From Cryptomeria japonica (lineage: Eukaryota > Streptophyta > Pinopsida > Cupressales > Cupressaceae), in assembly GCF_030272615.1 (NCBI RefSeq), contig NC_081413.1, positions 717,983,867 to 718,047,866 on the forward strand: a stretch of 64,000 nucleotides of DNA, read 5' to 3'. A model generated the notes under the pieces. That model did no database searches, had not been told where the DNA came from, and saw only the letters and a program-made list of their open reading frames with translations. Positions 32,794-44,030 of this stretch are shown here, in pieces (the first letter of the stretch is position 1; every line of letters starts with the position of its first letter). The translations under genes were made by a program, and so were the position numbers.

Positions 32794-35615
32794 TTATGAA
32801 AAGGATGAGATCAAAGGGATCGAAGGATGGAAACTATGTAGTGAATAATGGATAGGGTGTTGGAAGAATTGTGCTTGAGTGGATAGGAATGTTGGCAAGA
32901 TCGACATTGGCACACACCTTGAGGGGTGATGGACTGATGGAGGAAAAATGGGTTTTGGATATGGAGATTTTGATGAAGGAATAGCTAGGGATTTGCGGAC
33001 ATAAGGGACCAAAATGGATAAAGAAGGTGATGGAGGAACAAATTTGACAGGGTTGGATGGAGGATTAGCAACTTTGGATGCCAATTTTGATGTTTCTTTA
33101 GGCTTTTGTGCTTCAAGGAGCCACTTAGGGATCCACATGGTTTTTGATTTCTCATGCTTTTGTGGTTCCTTGGAGTGCACTGCTTGCACAAGTGATTTAG
33201 GAACCCATATATATTTTGACTTTGCTTTATTTTTCTCAGTGGGCCTTTGTGGCCTTTTGGATATTTCTTTTTCTTTATAGATGATATTGTTCTTTGTTTT
33301 GACATGTCGATTATATTGGACATGTTGATCCTTGAATACATGTGGATTGCTAGACTTATGATGTTTATACTTGGCATCCAAATTGCTTGGAGGGGGAAAG
33401 GAATGCATGGATGGATATGAATGAAATGGACTTCTTTTGGATTGACAAAATTTACTCAATGATGTGTGGTTTTGCTGACCTTGCATAGAGGATGAAGGGA
33501 TATAAGGACCTAAGATGGATGGAAAGTATGATGGGGAAGGTGTATGCTTGGATTTTGAAGGGATGTTGGATTTAGTAGGGGTACCCACATCTTGAGGAAT
33601 TTCACTAAGGCCATGACCTTTAATATTTTCTTTAACATGAAGGAATTCTTGCTTATGAAGATCTACTCCTTTGCCTTTATGAATATCTTGACTTGTAGGG
33701 TACTCTTTTCTTTGGGAAGAAGACGTGAGTCCATTATGAGGTGGAGAGAAATAATGAGATCTTGAAGTGGATCGGATTGCACCAAAGTGGAAGAACCCAT
33801 TATGCATGTCGAGGGTTCATGAACATCTTGCACTGACACGTTAGAATCATGAGGGGGATTAGGATCATGAGGGGGACTAGGATTGTGTAGTGGACATGGT
33901 TCAATGACAAGTTCTTCAAGAGATGGAATGGGAGAAATAATGGGATCATCAAAAGAAATGCGATCTTGGAGTGTATATGGAGCATTAAGACAAGGAGATG
34001 GAGGAAGAAAAGGAATAATTTTATCTTGACAAGGAGGAAGATCATTTGAATCCTCTTTAAAGTTGCTTTGCTCTTGACTTTCAATGGGATCATTGGAAAG
34101 GATGGAAGGGATATCTGGAATGTCAATGGGATTTGAAAGGACAATGTGTTCTTGGAATGGAAGGGGATCATTTGGGATTGGATGGACTGGGATATCTTGA
34201 TCTTTCTCGGGGAATGGAGTGTCAATAGGACTTTGGATATGATGGACAAGAATAGGGGAATCATCATGAGTGTCTAGGAACATGGGGTCCTAGTCAACAA
34301 TTGGATGGGATGATAAGGTTTCAGGATTTTGATCTTGATCTATTTCAAGACACGTTTCTTCATGCTCTAAACTATCCTCTTGACATGAGGTTGGACTTTG
34401 GATATACATGGGGGATTTTGGCAAGGGATCAATGCTTTGGCATGAAGGAAATGCACTTTGAACATTTGTGATGGATTCTGGCAAGGAATCAATGCTTGAA
34501 CATGAGGAAGAGGGACTTCGAATGGGGTCTTCTACAACAGGTAATGGCAATAAAGTGCATGGTGGCATTGGGTCTTGTATTTCTGAAACATGACAAGGAT
34601 GTGCATCATGAACTGGATTATCGTGGCAATCAATTATGGATAGCCCTTGGATAATTGCATCCTTGGGTGTATTGTTTGATGAGGACAATATAGAAGGTTC
34701 TTGTGAAACTTCTAAAGGTGTAGGGATAGATGCCACTGGAGAGTCAATTTTTTTGTGGGGGGATGAGGCATTGCTAGACATAATTGTATTATCTTGATCT
34801 TCTTCAAAGAACTCACTTGGTAATTTCCTTAAGAGCATTGCAATAAAGCCACCTTTCTTTTGAGGTTTTGACATGGTTGTATTTGAAATTTGAACTTGTT
34901 TGGCAAGGAGTTGGTTCTGGTCTAGTGTCATGTTTTGATATTGGACTTGGTTCAATTGTTCTGACATGTTTGAAACTTGGGTTGGTGTGTGCTGCAACCT
35001 TTGTTTTTGAATGTTTGGTTGTGGTTGTTGACATTGATATTCCACCATTGGTTGAACCAATTGTGGACATTGTATAGTTGGTTGGACATATTGTTGAAAT
35101 TGGACCATTGGTTGTATTGGTTGTATATGTTGAACAATTGGTTGAGCCATTGGTTGTATTGGTTGAAAATTTGATTCATAGTAAACACCTTCTTGTTCTT
35201 GTTGTGGAGGCACATAATGTTGAAATTGATGTTGTCTCTTTTCTTGAAATTGTTTCATCATCTCTATTTGGGAGAGGAGAGCTGGTATGTCTAATCGTTC
35301 AAGAAGAGATCTTACATCAATTGGCTCAATCTTTGGATTTCGACCTGGAAATTTTCAAAACATTTTGGACATTTGTGATCTATTCTTCTCAATGTTTTTC
35401 ACTCTTTGTTCCAAAATCTCATTTTCTTGAGCTAGCTTCTCCTCTAGTTTTTGTATTTGGAGACTTGTTTCATCATAAAAAGTTTGATCAATATTGCCTT
35501 GTTGTTGGGTTGGATATAATTGTGATTGCCTTGGATTAAAATTCGATTGCATTGTTAGTTGATACGTCAAACTTTGTTGCATCATTGGTGCTTGAAACCT
35601 TGTTTCAATAGACAT
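32794..35615 (-). pseudogene. Element B Pro/Ser-rich protein (broken copy of the D family)
   Basis: It starts at an ATG at 35615 (MSIETRFQAPMMQQ), close to the starts in D (MPVETRSRSK) and E gag (MVETRLQKSR). The N-terminal part is Gln-rich with a coiled-coil segment (LEEKLAQENEILEQRVKN). After a frame break it continues from 35261 (MMKQFQEKRQHQFQHYVPPQ), then 34283-33663 and 33807-32794 in other frames, ending HPSIPLISSFS. From about 34480 it parallels D: FPSCQSIDPLPKSPMYIQSP, GPYIPSS, FKDQHVQ, YIWVPKSL and KTMWIPKWLLEAQ. Its N-terminal third is unrelated to D's. No protease, polymerase or integrase motif is present. Function unknown. Confidence 0.7.
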
Positions 35616-37647
35616 GTCACTATGCAATGTTTTTGGGATTTTTTATTTTAAAAGGATGATGTATGATATGCAACTAAATGCAACCTAAATAAATGAAAAT
35701 GGAATCTATGGCAAGAATGCAAGCTATTTTTTTGGTTGTTTTTTCAAGATTTTGACAAACTTTTTGGAATGCAAATCTAAGAAAGAGACCCTTAGGAAAT
35801 GGAAATGATGTCTAGACCTCAAAGGACAAAAGGACCAAGTGACAAAAGGACAAAATGACAATGTCTCCCCTATATGCTTGGATACTAAGCTAGGTTTGAC
35901 CAAATGACAATGATGACAAAAAGAGAAAAGGTTTGATAAGGTCTAGAATTCCTAACAATGACTTAGGGTTTATCAAAGATTTGGATTACTCAAGTATGAC
36001 AAAACCTAGTTTTGACACTATATGCTAACGGACAATTACTATGCAAGTGACCCTAATATGATATGATAATGACCTAAGCTTATTGAAGGGACCTAGTGTA
36101 TGCAAATGCAAATGTATGACAATGTCAACCTAAAGTTGAATTATGAAATGGTATTACTCTAATGCAAGAGGACACATGCAAATGAATGACCCTTATTGAT
36201 ATGTGAAAGGAGTATGACCTAGGTGAAACCTAACCTTGGTACTTGACAGTGACTTAGGTGAAACCTAACCTAAGGGACCTAGGTGACATGAATGCTGAGA
36301 CAAGATTTTGAAAAATGTTTGACAACCATGTTTGAAGGTTTTTTGAACTTTGTTGAATGAAATACTCTTGTGTTTAACCTTGTTTTGAATCAATTTGTCT
36401 TGTTTTTGAAATGAGACACAACTCAACTTTTGACAAGCAAAGAAGACAAGATACTTCAACTTAGACTCAAGAAAATCATGCTCATTCACACATTTCTTAT
36501 GGATGGCAAGGACAGTAGGTACTTGAGAGGTAGACTCATTATGAGATTCAAGGAGAATACATAGATGCTTGACCCCACAGGTTCCCCTCCATGGCACTCA
36601 CTTCTCAGGGCAGCCAAGCATCAGTCCCCATGGAAATCTCCCCATGGCAAACTTAGTATCTCTTCCAAGTATCCAAACTTGTCCTTCTCAAGCAACTAGA
36701 AGGATTTTTGGCCTCTAAATACAAGGTGTTTAGTAAGGATTTCTGTTAAGCATTACTCCTTGGTGTCACGCAAGGGTGATTGAGACATTAAGCCCACCAA
36801 GATACTAAACAAATGTAGTCGCGCAAGCACAATTTAGACCATGAGGTCCTACTTAGATGTTGATATGAGAAAGAGTTCAAGGGTCATCACTTCCCAAGTA
36901 ACTGCAATTCCCACGTAACCCTTCCTTCAAAGCTTTTGCCCATCAGGTATTTATTTATAGTGAGTTAGAATGCCAGCGTACTCTAGCTATGCTCACTTTG
37001 GGTTGTTCCCTTCTCACGATTGTCACTTGCTTGCAAAAGAAAGCAAATGGTCGGGAAGGTAGGCCCTCTAAAGGTAACAAACAATCCGAGCCATGAGAAT
37101 GGTATTGAAGATCTGGATTTTTGATCACCCTAAGAAGGATGAGAGCATACTCTCCTACTCCAATGTAAAACTCAACAATCAAAGCAAACACATGTTCATT
37201 CCATCCTACTTAGAAATCATACTAGGTGCCTAATTATGAATTACAAACACAAAGTTTAGTTGGAGTATAAGGCAACCTGCAAAATCACCAAGTCAAAAGT
37301 TTAATTTGTTTAGTCCTTGACTAAAAAACCTACATAAAATGTGTTAGTAGTTTCATTTTTTGTCTTTTTCATGTGTAATGCCAAGGTGTTGCATAGAGGA
37401 TTAGTACCAAAGAAAACCAGAATGCAGAAACAGAATGAAAACCCAATTTTTTTTATTTTTTTTATTTTATTTTATTTTTTTTTACACAGGCACAGAATGC
37501 ATTGACACAGGCGTAGATCCCTTTGACATAGGCACAGAATGCCTTGACACAGGCGCAGGAGTGTCCAGAAAGCTCTGAGTTGCTCTATTTCTTGATTTTT
37601 TCACCTGCAAACAGCTCAAAAGCACTCAAAACATGATTAAGGGGTTA
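35616..37647 (-). mobile_element. Element B leader
   Basis: Minus-strand leader of about 2.0 kb between primer site and protein gene. From the primer site: GCGCCTGTGTCAAGG-type repeats (37490-37570), a short frame at 37191-36955 (MFALIVEFYIGVGEYALILL) that parallels one in D, and a stem-loop at 36564-36622. The rest is AT-rich with no further feature. Confidence 0.7.
36564..36622 (-). ncRNA. Conserved leader stem-loop, element B copy
   Basis: In the element's sense GATGCTTG and CAAGCATC form an eight-pair stem closing a 43-base loop. The same stem at a similar position occurs in D (43042-43100) and E (60294-60351). The inner pairing GGCT with AGCC seen in D and E has one mismatch here. Confidence 0.55.
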
Positions 37648-37666
37648 GTTCACATCGGGTTCACCA
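37648..37666 (-). other. Element B primer binding site (Trp tRNA type)
   Basis: Minus strand TGGTGAACCCGATGTGAAC, five bases inside the right LTR. It closely matches the complement of the 3' end of plant tRNA-Trp. Confidence 0.78.
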
Positions 37667-37671
37667 ATTTA

Positions 37672-39222
37672 TGTGGAAAGGAATTCAGAAACCATCAAAG
37701 CAACATAAACAATAGCCTAGTTCAATCACAAAAACTCAATTGCAATGATAAATCCTAATTACATTCAATGAAAACATGAAGACAAGAATTCAAGATTGAA
37801 AACTAAGCAAACCAAATGCAGATGTCTCCTTCATGTGGCTCCATTGTCCTTCTTTCTCCTTCAAATAGCTTTGTTGTGGATCTCACCTACTAGTGCATAA
37901 GCATGATGTGAAAGCAAGTAGACAAGACAATAGCGCAAGAATACTAGAAGCGTGATTGATTCGACTAGGGACCAGGGACCAGGGGCTTTGATTGAAGAAA
38001 TTCATCCAATTTATTGACAAATTGGAGAAAAGACAAGATTAGCATGAAGAGATTCGAATGGAAATTGCAAATCAAGAATGACAAAACATGACAAATTATG
38101 ACAAATTTGCACTTTCTATGCAAAATTGATTGATTGATAATTTTGACAAAATTATGACAAATTTCTATGTCAAAATTGATTGATTGTCAATTATGACAAA
38201 TTATGACAAATTTGCTATGTCATTCCCATGAAATTAGGAGAAATATAGGAGAAAATTGAAATTAGATGAATTTAAAAATTAGGAAATTAGAAAATGAGGA
38301 AATTAGGAATTAGGAAAATTATAAAATGAGGAAATTAGGAATTAAGTGAATTAATTAACAATTTTTCATTTATTAATTAATTCACAAAGAGGGAGGAATT
38401 AATTAGCCAATTAAATGAACATTTAATTGCGATGAGAAGACTTAGGATAAATAAACTATTTAACCTAGAGGGATAAATGACAAACAAGGTTAAATGAATA
38501 AATCATGAAACCCTAGAAGATGAATTAGAAATGCAAGGACGATAATTAGGTCTTGACAAAAGATAATTCATATCAATTTGATTTGATTTTGAATTGATAA
38601 ATGACCAATGCTGATAAGTGATTTGATTGATAAATGCGCCAATTGACGAGGAACAATGACTAATTGATCCAAATTGACATGATTGAGAAAGATGACGATC
38701 GATGACAAATTGATCGCAGAATGACAAAATTGACAAGAAGACAAGGATCGATGACAAAATAGATTGCAAAATGACAAGATTGAAAATGACCATGATCGAT
38801 GAAAAATCGATCACAAGACGACAAGATTGAAAATGACCACGATCGATGACAAATCTATCGCAAGATGACAAGATTGAAAATGACGACGATCGATGACAAA
38901 TCGATCGCATGATGACAAGATTGATAAGAGGACAAAACCCTAATTAGGATTGATGATGTCCAAATATGACAAATGAGCACGCACATTGATGCGATAGAAT
39001 AAGATCGATCAAAATCATGACTGAAGTTTGTTATCGACAAGACCAAAATCGAAAGTGAGGCAAATGAAGAAATGTAGAAGAAAGACTCGATGCTCACAAA
39101 TGATAAAGACCAAGTGCGAATCATAGGAGAAATTTTAATACGACGCAAAAACCCTAAAATAAGGCAATGCACAAATGTTAAAGTATGACTCTGCAAGCGT
39201 TGACTAGTTTTAGACGTCTACA
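37672..39222 (-). mobile_element. Right LTR of AB (5' LTR of B)
   Basis: It runs TGTGGAAAGG to GTCTACA on the plus strand. It carries about four 47-base units built on GATCGATGACAAATCGATC with a GACAAGATTGAAAATGAC linker (about 38690-38930). The CTTAG target duplication follows at 39223. Confidence 0.86.
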
Positions 39223-40185
39223 CTTAGTAAGCCTGATCCTCAACAAATTTCCCTTCCTTCGATTAAAATTCAGCCTACTGTGCCTACTAATATAGCAATA
39301 GTTAGTCAAATCCCTATGAACAATCAGCATAGCCAAATATCTCAGTCCCCAATTCCAAAAGCTAGAATGAACATGGGAAACAATAATGTTGCTAATCCTT
39401 TTCAAAGGAGACCTATCAACTTGGAGTAGTATAGACAGTTGTTCTTTGATGGGATCCCAGGATATCCCAACCATGTTCCTACTGAGTTAAGGGACATACT
39501 CCATAAGTTTACTAGAAATAATGCAATTAGTGCTGAGGAACATTTAAAATCTTTTGGGGACCTAATAAATTATTATGAGATAGTGGATGAAGATGTTATA
39601 ATGAAATTGTTTGTTTAGTCCCTGGTTGATGATGCAAGAGATTGGTACAGAGGTCTTCCAGTTAATAGCATTGGGTCATGGGAGGACTTTAAGAATTGTT
39701 TTCAAGAACAATATGGTGACAAAACAAATGTGAGCTTCATGCTCAATGAATTTAATAACATTAGAAAATCTGATAATGAAATGGTCACCAATTTCAATGC
39801 TAGATTTCAAAAGGCCATGCATAGATTATATCAGGTGATGAGGTTAGATGATAACATGTGTTTGAACACCTATTATAATGAATTTGATTCTAAAATGGCC
39901 TATATCTTAAGGGATAAAAATCCACATAACCTAAGGGATGCATTTAGGATTGCCATTAATGTGGAAAGCAATAGAAAGGCATCTGGGAAGTTAGGAAGGA
40001 GAACAGATGGTAGGTTATGGCAAGAAACAAAATAGCAACCTAGGAAAGCTGCTAAGGAGGAAGACAAGATAGAAAAGTTGGTTATTGCTATGAAGGATCT
40101 GACTGCCAAGGTAAATAAAAATGATAAGCCTCATTCTAACAGACAAGATAGACCCCCTAGGTTGCATGACATGCCTTATAATACC
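39223..40185 (+). pseudogene. Element C gag, capsid part (between AB and D)
   Basis: This continues gag from 22313. The frame reads GIPGYPNHVPTELRDILHKF, a capsid-like core with AEEHLKSFGDLINYYEI, ARDWYRGLP, SWEDFKNCFQEQYG and VTNFNARFQKAMHRLYQ. That is the retrotransposon gag pattern, in which capsid helices assemble the particle. Stops interrupt it near 39429 (TAG), 39617 (TAG) and 40033 (TAG), each one transition from a Gln or Trp codon. The stretch after 40035 is basic and leads into MPYNT, where D is inserted. Removing D with one ATACC gives PYNTNWKDGKPQ with no frame change, so gag continues at 50972. Confidence 0.82.
40181..40185. repeat. Target-site duplication ATACC of element D
   Basis: ATACC at 40181-40185 and again at 50967-50971, immediately outside the two LTRs of D. 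Both edges are confirmed by C's gag frame, which rejoins across D. Confidence 0.92.
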
Positions 40186-41736
40186 TGTAGACACCTAAAA
40201 ATGGTCAAACGCTTGCGAGGTCATACTTTAACATTTGCGCATTGCCTCATTTTAGGTTTTTGAGTCGCATTAACATTTCTCCTATGTCACGCACTTGGTC
40301 TTTATCATTTGCAAACATTGAGTCATTCTTCTACATTCTTCAATCATCTTGTCTTTGAATTTGGTCTTGTCGACAACATTATCCAGTCATGATTTTGATC
40401 AATTTTACTCTGTCGCATCAATGTGCGTATTCATTTGTCATCATTTTGGACATCGTCAATCCTAATTAGGGTTTTGTCCTCCTAGCAATCTTGTCAATCT
40501 TATCATCAATCTTATCATTTTGGACATCGTCAATCCTAATTAGGGTTTTGTCCTCTTATCAATCTTGTCGATTTATCATCAATCCTTTAATCTTGTCATT
40601 TTACGATCGATTTGTCATCGATCGTTGTCATGTTCGATCTTGTCATCTTGCGATTCATTTTTTTGTAGATCCTCGTCCTCTTGTCAATTTTGTCATTTTG
40701 TGATTATTTCGCTATCGATCATTGTCTGTCTCAATTATGTCAATTTGGATCAATTTGTCATTGTTCCTCGTCAATTGGCGCATTTATCAAATCATTTTGT
40801 TGCATTGATCATTTATCAATTCAAAATCATGACATTAATTATCTTCAATCAAGACCTAATTGTCATTTTCACATTTCTAATTCGTCTTCTAGGGTTTTAT
40901 GATTTATTCATTTAACCTAATTTGTCATTTCTTCCTTTAGGATTAAATAAATTACTTATTTATCCTAAGTCTTCTCATTACAATTAAATCTTTATTTAAT
41001 TGGCTAATTATTCCTCTTTGTGAATTGATTAATAAATGAAAAATTATTAATTAATTCACTAATTCACTAAATTCTAATTTCCATCAATTTCTAATTCCTA
41101 ATTTTCATCAATTTCAATTTTTCTAATTTTTCAAATTTCTAATTTCTTTTCCCTCCTATTTCATCTCCTAATTCTATGGGAATGACATTTCAATTTGTCA
41201 TAAATTGTCATAATTGATAATTAATCAATTTGACATAGAATGTGTCATAATTTGTCATCAATTATCAATCAATCAAATTGTGCATTGAAAGTGCATAATT
41301 TGTCATAATTTGTCATATTGATTTGCAATTTCCATTTGAATTGCATCATGCTAATCTTGTCACTTATCCAATTCTTCTATAAATTGGATGATTTTCAATC
41401 AAATCAAATCCCTTCAATCACTTCATGAATTCTAAATTGCTAACAAACTACTGAATTTTCGTTCTAGTAATCTTGAGCTTTTTGCTTTCAATTGTGAGAG
41501 CACTTGTAGGTGAGATCCACAAACCCATTGAAGAGGAAAGAACAACAATGGAGCTGCATGGAAGAAGCATATGGTTTGCATGACATTTTCTTTTAAATGC
41601 TTTGTTTTTGTGCCTCTATTGAATGTGCTTTAGAATTAGGTTCATTTCAATGAGTGTTCTCATGATATTGCTTTGATTGTTTAGTGTTTTGATTGATCTA
41701 CTTATCTTGTGATGAATCCTAATTTCTTATGCGACA
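40186..41736 (+). mobile_element. Element D 5' LTR
   Basis: It runs TGTAGACACC to ATGCGACA. Differences from the 3' LTR that I found: GAGTC against GCATC near 40263, TTTGAA against TTCGAA near 40355, a T against G near 40652, CAAATT against CTAATT near 41132, and TAATC against TACTC near 41468. A 73-base offset duplication of CATTTTGGACATCGTCAATC lies at 40442 and 40515. Confidence 0.92.
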
Positions 41737-41741
41737 TTAAA

Positions 41742-41760
41742 TGGTGAACCCGACGTGAAT
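41742..41760 (+). other. Element D primer binding site (Trp tRNA)
   Basis: TGGTGAACCCGACGTGAAT begins five bases after the LTR. From memory it is complementary over 19 bases to the 3' end of plant tRNA-Trp with CCA. Confidence 0.82.
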
Positions 41761-41844
41761 ACTAACCTTCTAACCATCTTACTGTATTTTGGAGTGCTTC
41801 TAAGTTGATTTGCAGGTCAAAGAACCCAAAAACAGGGCCGTGCA

Positions 41845-41985
41845 GTGCATTCTGGACACTTCTGCGCCTGTGTAAAGCATCTTGCACCTGTGTTGAAGAG
41901 TCTTGCACCTGTGTCAAGACATTCTGCACTTGTGTCAGACATCTTGCACCTATGTCATGACTTCTGCGCCTGTGTAAAGTCCAGA
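41845..41985 (+). repeat. Six degenerate GCGCCTGTGT units after the primer site of D
   Basis: About six units of roughly 20-25 bases around TTCTGCGCCTGTGTAAAG or TCTTGCACCTGTGTCAAG. B has four related units at 37490-37570 on its own strand. Confidence 0.7.
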
Positions 41986-42476
41986 TCAGAGGTGAAAAAT
42001 GCAGTTTTTACTTGAAAATTTTTATATGTTTTAGTAAATTGCAATTTTGAGGGTCTTCGGTGCATTTGTGGACAAATATGGTGCCCGGAAACATGATGAG
42101 AGATCATTGATGTTTCCAAAATTTGGTTCTAGATTATTTGAATACCTTTCTAATGCATCAAACGGTTTGTAATTCGGAGCTAGGATGAGAAAGTTATGCC
42201 TTCTCGAAGTGGACTGAAATTTTGATAGTTTTCGTAAATCAGATCATCTGTGCTTTGGATTTTGGTATTAATTATTTGTGTAGGATCTTGGCGTACACAT
42301 GACAAAGACTAAAAATCAAATTACTAACATGTGTTATGCAGATTCGATGGTCAAAGACAACAAATCAAACTTCTGACATGTGTTTTGCAGGTTGCCTTGG
42401 AGAAACAACCAAATTGTGTGTTTGAGTTTTCTAATTAGACACTTAGTGATTTTTTTAATAGGTTGGAAATGAACCC

Positions 42477-42662
42477 TTGTTTGCTTTGTTTGTTGAGTAT
42501 GACATTGGAGTAGGAGAGTATGCTCTCATCCTTCATAGGGTGATCAGAAATCCAGATCTTCGATACCATGCTTGTCTTGTTGATTGTTTGTCTCCATTAG
42601 AGGGCCTGCCTTCCCGACCACTTTGCTTTAGCAAGCAAGTGATAATCGTGAGAAGGGAATGA
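42477..42662 (+). CDS. Small leader frame of D, shared with B
   Basis: The frame encodes 61 residues beginning MFALFVEYDIGVGEYALILH and ending at a TGA at 42660. The B copy (37191-36955, minus) encodes 78 residues beginning MFALIVEFYIGVGEYALILL and has the same later blocks NPDL, PLEGLPSRP and IVRRE. It sits about 1.4 kb before the main start codon, so it would act as an upstream frame on the genomic RNA. I recognise no domain. The similarity may only reflect shared DNA; whether it is translated is unknown. Confidence 0.35.
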   Translation: MFALFVEYDIGVGEYALILHRVIRNPDLRYHACLVDCLSPLEGLPSRPLCFSKQVIIVRRE

Positions 42663-43041
42663 CCCAAAGTGAGTACGGCTAGAATTCCTTGGCATTCTAA
42701 CTCACTATAAAAAAATACCTGATGGGCGAAAGCTTTGAAGGAAGTGTTACGTGGGAATTGCAGTTACTTGGGAAATGATGACCCTTGGACTCTTTCTCAT
42801 ATCAACATCTAAGTAGGGCCTCTTGGTCTAAATCGTGCTTGCGCGACTACATTTGTTTGGTATCTTGATGGGCTTAATGTCTCAATCATGCTTGCATGAC
42901 ATCAAGGAGTAACGCTTAACAGAAATCCTTACTAAACACCTTGTTTTTATAGGCCAAAAACCCTTCTAGTTGCTTGAGAAGGACAAATTCGGATACTTGG
43001 AAGAGATACTAAGTTCGCCATGGGGAGATTCCATGGGGACT

Positions 43042-43100
43042 GATGCTTGGCTGCCCTGAGAAGTGAGTGCTGTGGAGGGGAGCCCATGGGGTCAAGCATC
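43042..43100 (+). ncRNA. Conserved leader stem-loop, element D copy
   Basis: GATGCTTG (43042-43049) pairs with CAAGCATC (43093-43100), and inside it GGCT pairs with AGCC (43081-43084). The loop contains CTGAGAAGTGAGTGC. The same fold occurs in B and E. Position between primer site and coding region fits a packaging or dimerisation signal, which is inference. Confidence 0.58.
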
Positions 43101-44030
43101 TATGTATTCTCCTTGAATCCCATAATGAGTCTACCTCTCAAGTACCTAATGTCTTTGCCTACCCTAGGGAATGTGGAAATGAGCATGATTGTCTTGAGTC
43201 TAAGTTATAACATCTTGTATTCTTTGATTGTCAAAAGTTGAATGTTATCCCATTTCAAAAGCAAAACACATTGATTAAAACAAGATTAAACACCAAAGAC
43301 ATTCATCCAACAAACATTCAACAAGATTCAAAGATCATACTTCAAGCATGGTTGTCCAACATTGGTCAAAAAATTGTCTCAACTCTTATGTCACTTGCAT
43401 TTAGGTTCATCCTAGTTTGCATTTTGCAAGTTCATTGTCAAGTATCAAGTTTAGGTTTCACCTAAGTCATACTTCTTTTGCATGTCAATAAAAGTCATCC
43501 ATTTGCATATGTCCTCTTGCATAAGAGTAATATCATTTCATAATTAAACCTTAGGTTGACATTGTCATACATTTGCATTTGCATATCCTAAGTCTCTTCA
43601 TTAAGCTTAGGTCATCACCATATCATAGCAGTTGTCCTTTTGCATATAGTCTCAAAAACTAGGTTTTGTCATACTTGAGTAATCCAAATCTTTGATAAAC
43701 CCTAAGTCATTGTTAGGAAGTCTAGACCTTATCAAACCTTTTGTCTTTTTGTCATCAATATCATTTCGTCAAACCTAGCTTAGTATCCAAGCATATAGGG
43801 GAGACATTGTCATCTTGTCCTTTGTCACTTGGTCCTTTTGTCCTTTGAGGTCTAGACATCATTTCAATTTCCTAAGGGTCTCTTTTAGATTTGCATTTCA
43901 AAAGTTTGTCAAAATCTTCAAAAACAACCAAAAACATAGATTGCATTTTCACATATTTAGTTTGCATTTAGTTACATATCATATATTGTCTTTGAAAAAT
44001 TCCAAAAAAAATTGCATTTGCATAAGTGAC

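Larger units (their letters stand above)
22314..39222 (-). mobile_element. Compound AB: LTR, internal A, LTR, internal B, LTR
   Basis: Three LTRs of one family (22314-23906, 29102-30620, 37672-39222), all on the minus strand, separate two different internal regions. A polypurine tract adjoins the high-coordinate edge of the left and middle LTRs, and a Trp-type primer site adjoins the low-coordinate edge of the middle and right LTRs. Only the outer ends have a target duplication, so the whole behaves as one 16.9 kb insertion into gag of C. Internal A carries remnants of integrase; internal B carries a long non-pol protein gene. Confidence 0.85.
41761..44030 (+). mobile_element. Element D leader
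   Basis: A 2.3 kb leader. It holds a GCGCCTGTGT repeat block (41845-41985), a short frame at 42477-42662 and a conserved stem-loop at 43042-43100, with blocks matching B (reverse) and, more loosely, E at 59870-60420 (for example CATGGGGACTGATGCTTGGC). Bases 43440-44000 are AT-rich with no other feature. Confidence 0.75.

Noticed and set aside
33014-33280. Plus-strand frame through the B protein gene
   Set aside because: It is the antisense shadow of the minus-strand Pro-rich frame, and the same shadow appears opposite the D gene.
41742-41760. tRNA gene fragment
   Set aside because: Only the 3' end complement is present, directly inside an LTR, so it is a primer binding site. The same holds for 16570-16585, 21054-21071, 29078-29096 and 37648-37666.
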